DNA of 64,000 nucleotides, from NCBI GenBank assembly GCA_014898425.1, contig RCSZ01000013.1, positions 1,853,501 to 1,917,500 on the forward strand, in the 5' to 3' direction. A model generated the notes under the pieces. The model ran no database searches and had not been told where the DNA came from. It saw only the letters and a list, made by a program, of their open reading frames with translations. A program made the position numbers and the translations under genes. This DNA comes from Botryotinia globosa. Its lineage: Eukaryota; Ascomycota; Leotiomycetes; Helotiales; Sclerotiniaceae. Below are positions 40,311-49,844 of the stretch, piece after piece. Numbering within the stretch: position 1 is the stretch's first letter; every line of letters starts with the position of its first letter.

Positions 40311-40354
40311 AGAATTGAAGAATTGAAGAATTGAAGAATTGAAGAATTGAAGAA
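40311..40354. repeat. (AATTGAAG)n tandem repeat
   Basis: About five 8-bp units, perfect, upstream of the formin gene. Followed at 40374-40400 by (GGATT)n. Confidence 0.9.
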
Positions 40355-40373
40355 TGGCAGAGAAAGATATTGT

Positions 40374-40400
40374 GTGGATTGGATTGGATTGGATTGGATT
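40374..40400. repeat. (GGATT)n microsatellite
   Basis: About five 5-bp units in the formin upstream region. Confidence 0.85.
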
Positions 40401-40612
40401 GTATGTAGAGTCAGTAGACACGTTAAAGGGAATGAAGGAAAAGATAGCAAGCAAGCAAGCCAAATGAATGTATTTGTTGTGTGTATGGTGGATGGTGTGT
40501 GAAGTGTGAAGTGTAAAGTACCTAGGTATGATGTATATGTATGATGTATGGATAGTAAGTAAAACCCCCTTATTAAAGCAAAAGAGGTTTATGATCAGGA
40601 GGTTTAATTGTC

Positions 40613-40685
40613 AGATTATAATTTATAAATTATAAATTATAATTTATGATATAATTTATAATTTATAATTTATGATTTACGAGAT
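40613..40685. repeat. A/T inverted repeat cluster
   Basis: Overlapping attataatttataaattat palindromes over about 70 bp that could extrude as a hairpin or cruciform. It lies within the formin upstream region. Confidence 0.7.
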
Positions 40686-41041
40686 AACTAGATAGTAAGT
40701 AGGTAGGTTGCAGAGAACTGTTTAATAACATACCACCTACCTAGGTAGTACCGATATCTAGAGATTATAATATTCTGACCACCAGTGGACCTATCTATTG
40801 TTGTTATACTCTTCCTCTAGAACTATTGATTTCTGGTGCTACTAGGGACCGGTAGCTAGTGGGCTGGACCGAAGCGGAATGTCGGAATATCGGACGTGAA
40901 GAAGATTGTTAGAAGGGTGCGATAACGATAAGGAACCTCGGTCGGCTTTTACATTTATTTACTATTTTACTATTCATGGGGGCAAGCCCCCAAACCCCCA
41001 TAGCTCGCTGCCGCTCGAATGCCCACCCAGTTTCTGTCTAC

Positions 41042-41072
41042 GCATCTACGCATCTACGCATCTACGCATCCA
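41042..41072. repeat. (CATCTACG)n tandem repeat
   Basis: About four 8-bp units; the last unit is altered to catccacg. Confidence 0.85.
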
Positions 41073-41134
41073 CGCATCGCATCTTTGGTGTCTGTTGTCT
41101 GTTGTCTGTCTCCTTGTATCGATCTCTCTGAATC

Positions 41135-41168
41135 CTGGCGACTGGCGACTGGCGACTGGCGACTGGCG
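41135..41168. repeat. (GGCGACT)n tandem repeat
   Basis: About four and a half perfect 7-bp units upstream of the gene at 41529. Confidence 0.9.
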
Positions 41169-41528
41169 AATGATTATCGAGAACAAGCTGAACTCAACAT
41201 CACCCATATGGTCAATCAATTCAATCACATACACTTCCAACCAAAGAAGCTGATTTGTTACCAACATGGCGTGAACGGTATGATAACCGCCGCCTGCCAT
41301 TTGAAATAAAAGAAAGGAGAACCAACGGATTTCCTACTTGTCCGTTCATTTGCCCTCCCGAACCTCCCTCCCCCTTCTCGTGTTAGAACATCATTACAAT
41401 TTCCATAGGGTTTAGTCCCTCTCTCTCTACGGACCGCCAAGTGCCAACAAACTTCTAACCTCTCAACTTTCAATCAACTACACAAGTACTCAAGTACTCA
41501 AGTCAACTCACATCCATTGATCCATCGT

Positions 41529-42195
41529 ATGACAAACGCGTGGCAACCTCGTGCAGCCTCGAACGGCGGAACATCAGCACCGTTTCCATATATACCCCAT
41601 CCGGCACCTAACGCTGCTGGAAACGAAGACACTCCAACTACAAGTTCATCTTCCAATATGGGTTCCACTTGGTCGTTACTAAAGGTTGGCTATTAATGAA
41701 AACTACCCTGCCATTCTCTCCAATCCCAACTAACATAAGCTAACGCCGTTGTCGTCGCAGACTTTAATAGTACCAGCAATCATTTCACTCATTCTATATC
41801 TTCTAATTTCTTTCGTCATTGTTCCGTTGTGGAAAAGATACCGAGCGAGGGCTGGTCAATATCTACCCTTAGATACCATCTCAACCCGAACAACAAGCTT
41901 ACGACAGCGAGTACAAGCCGCAGTCGTTAGAGCAATATTTCCAAGTTCATGGAGAGCCGATTTTAATCGAAACCGAATAAGTGCACAGGATAGTATTGAT
42001 TTTGATGATGATGATGGAGAGGAACTATTTGATGTGGATGATAATCGACGAGAAGCATTATCGCTAGATGCACGACGAGGCAGAGATGAAGACGGCAGAA
42101 GATTAAGTCGAGATTTAGAAGAAGGCTTCAAAGACGATAGCAGTGATGAAGAGGATGGAACCGATAGACGACTGAGCCAAACAATTTCACCATGA
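41529..42195 (+). CDS. Small single-pass membrane protein, hypothetical
   Basis: Exons 41529-41684 and 41761-42195, 196 aa; the intron has a gttggc donor (weak), a ctaac branch site and a cgcag acceptor, in phase 0. Residues 1-52 are Pro/Ser/Asn-rich. One hydrophobic helix (TLIVPAIISLILYLLISFVI, 53-72) is followed by a basic stretch WKRYRARAG, predicting the C-terminal side in the cytosol. The remainder is Arg/Ser-rich and then very acidic (IDFDDDDGEELFDVDDN). I do not recognise the family; the layout resembles small ER or Golgi membrane proteins. It is convergent with the RING gene, with the stop codons about 250 bp apart. The donor is the weakest point of the model, but the frame on both sides is protein-like. 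Confidence 0.65.
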
Positions 42196-42277
42196 TAGAA
42201 TTCCGGAAGATGGTTTGATGAGTTTCTATTGCTCTACAATTAATGTCTATTCTATTGCTCGAGGAGATTCTCGCATT

Positions 42278-42361
42278 ACAAATAACAACCAGTTACCTTT
42301 CAACCAAGGAACATCCGCTTACAAATAACAACCAGTTACCTTTCAACCAAGGAACATCCGC
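42278..42361. repeat. 43-bp tandem duplication
   Basis: Two direct copies of a 41-43 bp unit (containing ccagttacctttcaaccaag) directly adjoining, essentially identical, in the tail-to-tail spacer between the membrane protein gene and the RING gene. Confidence 0.9.
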
Positions 42362-42444
42362 GAATGATGTGAAAACAGAATACCGACCCGGGGTATATAT
42401 AATATCTGACGCATCTCTCTCTCCTCATCCTCCGAAGAAATCAA

Positions 42445-43101
42445 TCACCATTGCTCCCTCTTCCCACTCTCCTCATATTTCCGACACAGCTCCTCAATAT
42501 CCCTCCTCAACACTTCCCTCGACTCTTCCACCCTCTTCCCCACAGTCCGCACGGTCTCCCTACACATCTCCCCCCAAACCCCCGGAAAATGCATCTTCAT
42601 CGCAGTTAACGCTCTTTGCTCCGCCTCAGCCCGTTTCAGCAACATCTCCACTTCACTCTTCAATTCTCCCTCCAGCCCTCTACACCCCAAACACATTTTC
42701 GGCATATCCGCCTCTCTCACACTCTTCGGCGCACTGCTGACTTCGCACGGCCGTATCAAGTGTCCACACTCCGTATATACCATTTTCCGTCGACATTGTG
42801 GACAATTCTGATGAGGAGAATCGGTTTCCAACCAGCGCAATATACAAGTGGAACCAAAAATATGCGAACAAGGAAGTATATACGCGGCTTCGATTTCTCC
42901 ATCGCAATTCGTAATACCGATGTCTTCATTACATATTGAACAGCGCTGAGGAGGTGAGATTTCAGGAGTATCAGAATATGAGGCGAGAAAGGAAGATGCA
43001 CTAGATGCGGGCTGTGGAGAAAACATCTTGGTAAATGAAATACCCATAAACATGAAGATGCTCGAGGATAATGATGTGAGGAAATGAGCAGTGGAAATCA
43101 T
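42445..43101 (-). CDS. RING-H2 finger protein (putative E3 ubiquitin ligase)
   Basis: Single exon, 218 aa. The RING-H2 finger lies at about residues 54-104: CSICNEDIG, then LPCSHIFGSTCILRWL and CPQCRR, with the Cys/His spacing expected for C3H2C3 zinc binding. RING-H2 proteins usually recruit E2 enzymes for ubiquitin transfer (family knowledge). The C-terminal half (about 140-215) is a charged helix rich in Glu/Arg (ESREVLRRDIEELCRKYEES). The first 25 residues include a hydrophobic stretch that could be a signal anchor, though translation could instead start at Met26 (MFSPQPASS). Substrate unknown. Lack of introns and modest length suggest a lineage-restricted ligase. Confidence 0.75.
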   Translation of the reverse strand: MISTAHFLTSLSSSIFMFMGISFTKMFSPQPASSASSFLASYSDTPEISPPQRCSICNEDIGITNCDGEIEAAYILPCSHIFGSTCILRWLETDSPHQNCPQCRRKMVYTECGHLIRPCEVSSAPKSVREADMPKMCLGCRGLEGELKSEVEMLLKRAEAEQRALTAMKMHFPGVWGEMCRETVRTVGKRVEESREVLRRDIEELCRKYEESGKREQW

Positions 43102-45034
43102 AGAGAAGTTCTGCTGAATATGTGCACGCGTATAGTATACTACGTTCTAAACTTGGGACAGGAAATATGAAAATATAGAGAAGAGAGCTTACATACATAC
43201 ATGCATAAAATAGATGGAGAAATAGAATAGATCATTCGTCACATATAGTAAAGGATAATTATCTTGGACAAGTCAGAAGTCAGAAGCCAGAAGCTAGAAG
43301 TCGGATAGAGAGTCAGACTATGTATGGTACAGTCATACTGAAGGCGCAGCGAACGTAGCTCGTGAGTGCATTTTTCTTGACTTGATTTGACTTGAGGAGT
43401 AGAGAAATTAGAGTATGATGGATGGATGGATGGATGGATGGATGGGTGGGTGGATGAGCTAGGTAGGGAGTCTTGGAATGGAACTTGATACAAATATATG
43501 AAAAGAAAAGAGAGAAGGTTAGGTACAAACATCGTGGGAGTGGTGATCTAAGGATAAATTTGAATGGTGGATAGACTGAGGTTTGGTGTTTGGTGTTTGG
43601 TGTTTGACATCTGAGGTTTGATCATGTTTGCTTATTTGAGTACAGGTGGATAGGTATGGATACCTAGGTAGCTCGTGGTGTGGCTTGAATGTGTGGATGA
43701 CTCGACAGAGCCGCGTGAGCGTTTAGGGGGGTGAGTTGGCTGGGTGGTGTGGGGTGCACCTGTCACGTGGAGGCAAGGTCATGAGATCGTTTTGGACTCG
43801 GGGGATGGGGAGGGTATAGTCATCGGGTACGAGGACATGGATTGGGTGGCTGTGGGGATGGGGTTATTGTGTATTGGGTTGTGTATTGGATGGTGATTTT
43901 GATGGTGATTTTCAAGAGGGTGCTAGGTGGAACTGGAAATGTAAAATACACAAACTCTCTCTCCAACTAGCATCATCTATACACTTCACGTGGCACATCA
44001 GACAGACATCCTTCTCATAAACTTTGTTCCTGGATCCTAGTGCAGATCTAGATTTCTACAGATGTTCTCTTGTTCGATACAATATGATATAATATGATGT
44101 GATGCGATGCGATTCGGAAGGAAATCTCGTATTCAATAACCTTGGGTGCTTATTTAGAGATGAAGCATGTACTCATAGATTTGACTGCGCCTTTATTTAA
44201 GTTTCTGACGAGTTGAACCTTCATAGAGATACCTACTAGGTAGGGACTCAGCTGACTCGAAACGTGGTGAGACTTGTTCCATGGTTCGTACATCCGTAAA
44301 GAAAGAATTTAGATCTAGGATAAACCTTGCCATTCTGTTCTGACTCTCGCTTACTGTTTTGATTTCGCTGTCCATCCTTTAGTTTATTGGTGCTCATTGT
44401 TAATCGTCGGATTCCTGAATGGCAGGATTGCAGTCATTTTTGGAGTCTATGTTTGATATTAGAGAGGATCTCATCCTATGTACCGGAATCACGAGGCTTG
44501 GTGAAAGTAAGACTTTGAGAACCTAGCAGTCTTCAATGTTTACTCTCTCAGATCGCCGTCATACTTAGTAGTATGAAATTATACGTTGAGGGGTGCATTT
44601 CGACGGGGAATAGCTTTTTGGAGAACTTAGTACTGGGAAGGCAGAAAGTTCCCAGAGACTGGATGTAGTGGGAGTAGAGTGTCTAGTCACTATGATGCTC
44701 TGTCTTATCGTGGAAAATGTTTCCTGGTCGCTCGCATATGCTTAAAATGGCTCATGATATTAACGAACTGTTGGGAATATTTTCGAGAAAGACACGGTTG
44801 TTCTGCGATAGGAAGCTTTATAGCCAAGCAATCACTTGATGTTGTTTGGACTTTTGTCGATGGTGTAAGTTTTTTTTAGCTTGCGCGTACTTCTTCAAAT
44901 TTGGTTTCAGTATCGTGGAAAATTGATTATGCCATTCCGTGTCATTGCAAATCCATAATTTGAGCAACTTGTCATGAACTTATGGTGCCCCAATAGCCAA
45001 ATCGCCCCTGACTTCTCGCTTGCGTTCTGTGGAT
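43102..45034. other. Gene-free region upstream of RING gene
   Basis: 1.9 kb with a (GATG)n run (about 43418-43456), a triplicated tggtgttt and G/T-rich stretches at 43700-43900. Short ORFs are not supported. It probably contains the RING gene promoter. Confidence 0.45.
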
Positions 45035-45465
45035 CAGGGTTGGGCACCTATACCCTACCCAGGGTTTTTGACCCCCCTAAGTATTTATTTTATTTTATAG
45101 ATATATAACAAAACGAACATCCAGAAAATCCGTTAAATATTTAAAATATTTAGAGTATATTATATAATCGTTTTATAATTACTGTCCGAAAATTTAAAGC
45201 TATTTCTCATTAATTTCTAAATTCAAATATATAAAATTATAATAATGAAATAATAATAATAACTTTATTTCTTTATTGATAAATATATACAAATTTTCTA
45301 TATAATAAATAGATTCCAATTATAAGTATATAATATTATATAGATTTTATTTTAGATATATTTATACCCAACTACATTTCAACAAATATTTATTCTACCC
45401 CGTGAAATATAGCAAAATAAATATCCAGAATTGTCCAGGGTATACCCGCTCGCTGCCCAACCCTA
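45035..45465. mobile_element. Non-autonomous hAT-like element (MITE), RIP-altered
   Basis: 431 bp with 12-bp terminal inverted repeats: left cagggttgggca, right tgcccaacccta (only the outermost base differs, C versus T). Eight-base flanks are ctgtggat (45027-45034) and ctatgaat (45466-45473), equal except for two G-to-A differences, as expected for an 8-bp hAT target duplication later changed by RIP-type mutation. The inside is over 80% A/T and non-coding. Next to each end is a further inverted tataccct-type match. Confidence 0.75.
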
Positions 45466-45812
45466 CTATGAATGCCCTTTATCAATCTCGCATCTTTCAT
45501 TAACATCATTCATTTGCATCTTGTCATTACTCCAGAGAAATTTCAGCCTACTAGATTAAGATACTTGGATTACTGTCTCATCCATCATATTCTGGGCCAT
45601 GTTTTCTCCTGACAATGAACAAAAACAATGCATTGTTTCTCATCTCAGAACAATGCCCACTACACTACTCAATTGGAAATTCTGAACAACAGTAATTCGC
45701 TATTTTCTCAACTCAAAAAAATACCTAACTCACAATATAAATGTCCGCAACTCTCAATCTTCCCCTTCCGTTCACTCATCCCCAGGTACAAACACTAGTA
45801 AATAAACACAAG

Positions 45813-46052
45813 ATGCGGTTTCCACGCTATGACTTCAGCCCACGTTGCTCAGCTCCAGGTCTTGGAAGCCGTCAATATCTCAATCCGATTTTGCGTGCAA
45901 GACTCAAGCGAGCATCCACAGCTTTACAAGAACAGATTTTGACAGATCTCGGTACGTGGAGGAGAGTAATGTTCAAGGGAAAATATGTTATGATAAACAG
46001 GAGTCAGACTTGCTCGAGTCTTTTCCTTTTCTTAAGTTTAGTCGTCAGTTAG
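45813..46052 (+). CDS. Small ORF 1 of a tandem pair, hypothetical
   Basis: 79 aa from ATG 45813 (an in-frame upstream ATG at 45741 exists, but the equivalent position in the second copy is not an ATG, so the inner start is preferred). The protein has SAPGLGSRQYL, then RARLKRASTALQEQILTD and KGKYVMINR. It matches the neighbouring ORF at 46265 over most of its length, and the upstream 150 bp are also duplicated (shared cagaacaatgcccac and catccccagg blocks). No family recognised. Basic, no signal peptide or membrane segment. The C-terminal residues are hydrophobic and differ from copy 2. Confidence 0.5.
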   Translation: MRFPRYDFSPRCSAPGLGSRQYLNPILRARLKRASTALQEQILTDLGTWRRVMFKGKYVMINRSQTCSSLFLFLSLVVS

Positions 46053-46264
46053 CCCAGTTCTACTTCTGGTTTTCCACTTCAGAACAATGCCCACTTCTCA
46101 ACCTAAAAATCTGAACAACACCAATTCGCTATCTTTTCAATCCAAAACAATATCTAACCCCCAATATAAATCCCAGCAACCCCTGATCCCTCCCTTCCAT
46201 TCATTCATCCCCAGGAACAAACACCACACCCTATCCAAACCCCCTACTACTCAATAAATCCAAG

Positions 46265-46513
46265 ATGCCTTTAATCCGCTACGTCTCACGCAGCGCCTCA
46301 GACGCAGACGCAGACTTCGGTCCTCGTGGCTTCGCTCCAGGTCTTGGAACCCGCCAAGACCTCAGAGACAGACACGCCACGCGTGGAGCACTCAGGCGAG
46401 CATGCAAAATGTTGCAAGAACAGATTGCGGATGATACTGGTGATCTACAGCGAGTGGTACGAAGGGGACATTATGTTTTGATAACGGATCGCGTGGATGT
46501 TAGTCCTGCTTGA
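46265..46513 (+). CDS. Small ORF 2 of a tandem pair, hypothetical
   Basis: 82 aa: FGPRGFAPGLGTRQDL, RGALRRACKMLQEQIADD, RRGHYVLITDR. Paralogue of the ORF at 45813 about 450-530 bp upstream. Conservation is at the protein level (APGLG-RQ, LQEQI, G-YV-I) while the DNA has diverged, which suggests both were under coding constraint after duplication. Its leader contains cccccaatataaat, TATA-like. No known domain; basic N-terminal half. Confidence 0.55.
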   Translation: MPLIRYVSRSASDADADFGPRGFAPGLGTRQDLRDRHATRGALRRACKMLQEQIADDTGDLQRVVRRGHYVLITDRVDVSPA

Positions 46514-49500
46514 TCTTTTTTCTTTTCTCATGTTTATCGGTTAGTCTAGTTTGTCATTTTGGATTCTTCTACATTGTGCCATAATCCCTTGTTTTGGATG
46601 CTATGTTTTTCATTCGCGTAAATGACACGTAGAATTCACAAAAAAAGTAAAAATTTCACCATCGAACAAAATCCATACATTCTCCCAAAATCTCTCCATA
46701 ATTTACACAAATTGATCATCTCTCCCAACTTACCTATATAATTCAACCTGAAATAATTGGAAAATTCATCTATTCTCCATACCCACCTGAAAATTACCAC
46801 AGACTCATCATCATCCCACTATATTTTGTAAAAAAAATGGTGAAACATACCTGGGTAGTATCATGTTGTAGAAAAATTGAAATTCAACGCGAAATTTGAA
46901 CGCCGATTGAGTTAATACACAATTTGATTTATCAAGTATATAAAAAACAATGAATACTCCATTTAACATACCCATAACTTTCCTCATGTGAAAATATCAA
47001 TAGTAGTTTTATATCTCCAGATGGATGTCAGGTCGCGCTAATGCCAGTGTTCTCTAGACCCAGTGCCGTATTCAAAATCTCTCCGTCCCTATCTCTTCAT
47101 TTCTCAAATCCCTTGTTTATATAAAGTCTCTCTTTAAAAACCCAATTGGGCCAGTTGGATCAATTTCATATTCCAACAGAAGTGAATTCGTGATGGCCAG
47201 ATGAATGACTTTGCTTTTCAACTACCTCGCTTAGATGTCTCCACCTCTTGGCACTTATAGTATGGATGCAGTTGCTTGTATTTTCTTGAGAGCTAATAGT
47301 GCCGCTCATATCTTCTACTAAAACCCAGATATGCATAATTCCCTTACTCAGTTGTAGATTGAACCTCCTTGTTTGTGATATTTTTGAATTCAGAGTATTA
47401 ACATGCCATCCCAGCGCAGACCCTCACAACCTGATGTACCTGCTTTATAATCGCCCGAAAATGTCGTCTCTGTTTGAATTCCGCCCTTTGACCTAGCATC
47501 ACCGTTCTACATCCCCAAAAAAGTTCCCAATGTATCCGATCTCCAGTCCCACGTTCGGGAATCTTCCTCTTCCATCTCGCTGTCGTTTTCACTTATCCAC
47601 CAAACCTTTGAACGTGCATCAAATTTCCTCTGCGACAAGTATAGATTATTCACCAACAGCTTTGTCTGAACTTCCTTAATGAACCTCCTTGACTTGAGAT
47701 ATTGAGTTGATCCTCTGGATCCCATCACAAAGAGCCCCACAAGATTTCTCTTCAGTGGAAGCACTTCATTCGTGAATTAGCCCCCTCATCTTCACCACCA
47801 TTCGGTGAATTCATTAACGATCAAGGCTGTGCTACGCCAAGCACATATGTGCTAGAAGTCCTCCGACATCGCAGATCTCTCCCTCTCTAGGTAGAGATGT
47901 AAGAACCACTTCGCTCTCTCTCGCGCTTCCTCTCTAAACACAATTCGAAACTTTGGTCTAGAGGTACTCGTTGCCTCACGGACTTGTGCGCTTTGGCTAT
48001 TTGCATGCGGAAGCTTCATGGTGTGCATATGAACGTATACAATGACGAAGCCCTCGTCGGAATGAATAAGACTACTAATCTGTCAGCGATTCTCATCCCC
48101 ATCCGCGGACTCGGGAACTACAACATCTCAATTCGTTTCTACCCAGAATCGTGAACATCGTCAAACTAAGCACATGAGCCATGAACATAGTATCATTGTC
48201 GCACCACCGATAACTCCATCCGTGGACCAAGGATCTCTCCAAGATTGCGATTCCCTTCGAGGTTGTTGATCATAGAATTGGATAAGCGAGCCTACCTCCC
48301 CTCAGCGAGGTGAACACGCGTTGACTTCTTGTTACCGCCGGCGCCATGATAACCTTATTCTGAGGTCGATTACAGGTTTGTGCCAACTAGCTGATAGGAA
48401 ATTATAAGCTTTATAGATCGAATTTCCCTAGAGGTCACTCACCTAAACAGCTTTTTCTTGTGGTGTTTTGTCAATTGTAAGTCTTTCGTCCACTTGCCAT
48501 ACTCATTCTCACTTCAGCCGAGTTTCTTTCACATACCTCTCATTGCAAATTCACAACCAGCCTCGCCTCTGGTTCCCCAGCCCTCTCGAGTAACCAATCA
48601 TATAATTTAAGCTTGTTAATTAACCACTCGGCAGAATCCGATAAATTAACATGGCCAAACAACTCCCTTGACCGCCATGATTCCCGACCTTTCTTTCATC
48701 TTCTTTCTCGAAATCACAACAATATTTCCTTCACATAGCAACACAACGACTTTTGCTCAGAATTGGCATATACAGTTTCCAAAACCAATACTCCTGTACT
48801 TCTTGTTCTTTCCGAAGAACAGGAGTACTTCTTTCTTCTATTTGACTAAGAGCTTTCTAATAATTGAACTTTGAGCCTGCAACACGTTTCCGGCCCCCAA
48901 GGTTGTGGAAGACCTCTCAATATTACTTCAAACTTAAGAAGCAAGTGGAATTAAACTTGGCAACATCTGCTAGAATCTGCAATCTCTTTGCTTCTTCCTG
49001 TAAGTATTTATTCATACTTTGTTCTGAAAAGCTTGAAAGCTCAACTTCCTCACTGTCTTGAAGTTTTCAATCCAGAGGACTCCAAGATTACTTTAAATCA
49101 AGGACTTGGCTAACACTTCTTCACAAGTAAAATTAGTTGGATAGTGCGACTATCTGCTATTTCGTCTTTTAGATTGTTTTCAGTTGATGGCCTCTTGCTT
49201 CTTGCTTGGCATTGTAAGTATTCCTCCCCTTCCTCTTGCAACCTTTCCTGAAGCTCAAACTCTCTAAAAACTCAAGTTGCTCTGTCAAGATGCTATCAAA
49301 ATCATAGTTGTTTGCTCTGGTTTCATCTTAACGATTACTGACAGCGTCTATCTACAGAAAAGAGACAACTAGCTTGCTCAGTGGCTGTTCCTTCGTCTAC
49401 TAACTGTAAGTTCAATGTTTGCTTCTCCTTCATCACTTCTCAAGAATCAATGACATCACAAGACATTGCAGCTGTTATCACAGCTGTCATTGATATCTGC

Positions 49501-49844
49501 AAGACCATTGAATTTATGAGATTCATTATTGAACATTGACTAATGTATCATGGAATTTTCACAGCCTCACACTACCGCACAATCACATTCTAAATCGCTT
49601 TCATTTGCTTACTTGCAACCTACCAAAAATTCTTTCAAGGCTCAATACAATCACAAATCTTCAAAGATAACTGTAAGTTGATTCAAAAAGTACTCTTACG
49701 ATCTGCCGCTAAGCAGATTCCAATTAGGTTGCGTGCCAATAAGTATCGCATCCCGCCATCAACACTTGTCTTCTACTTAATCAGTGGGATTTTTGAAGTG
49801 AACGACCAAAAGATATCACAAATTACTTCATAAATACCGCAGCT
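46514..49844. promoter_or_regulatory. Long gene-poor leader region of the RGG-box gene
   Basis: 3.3 kb without a supported coding gene. Its second half has five strong GTAAGT-type donor sites (48477, 49000, 49214, 49406, 49673) interleaved with yag acceptor candidates (for example 49353-49358 ctacag, 49561-49566), suggesting a multi-intron 5' untranslated leader or a spliced non-coding RNA. An uninterrupted frame at about 47900-48155 (RKLHGVHMNVYNDEALVG) has no good start and is left unassigned. Confidence 0.4.

Larger units (their letters stand above)
39449..41528. other. Divergent intergenic region with several simple repeats
   Basis: 2.1 kb between the formin start (-) and the small membrane protein start (+); it must hold both promoters. 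It contains simple repeats listed separately (40311, 40374, 40617, 41042, 41135). No ORF is supported. Confidence 0.5.

Noticed and set aside
44679..44879. 66-codon + ORF
   Set aside because: No leader, homology or neighbouring exon; expected by chance in a 1.9-kb spacer.
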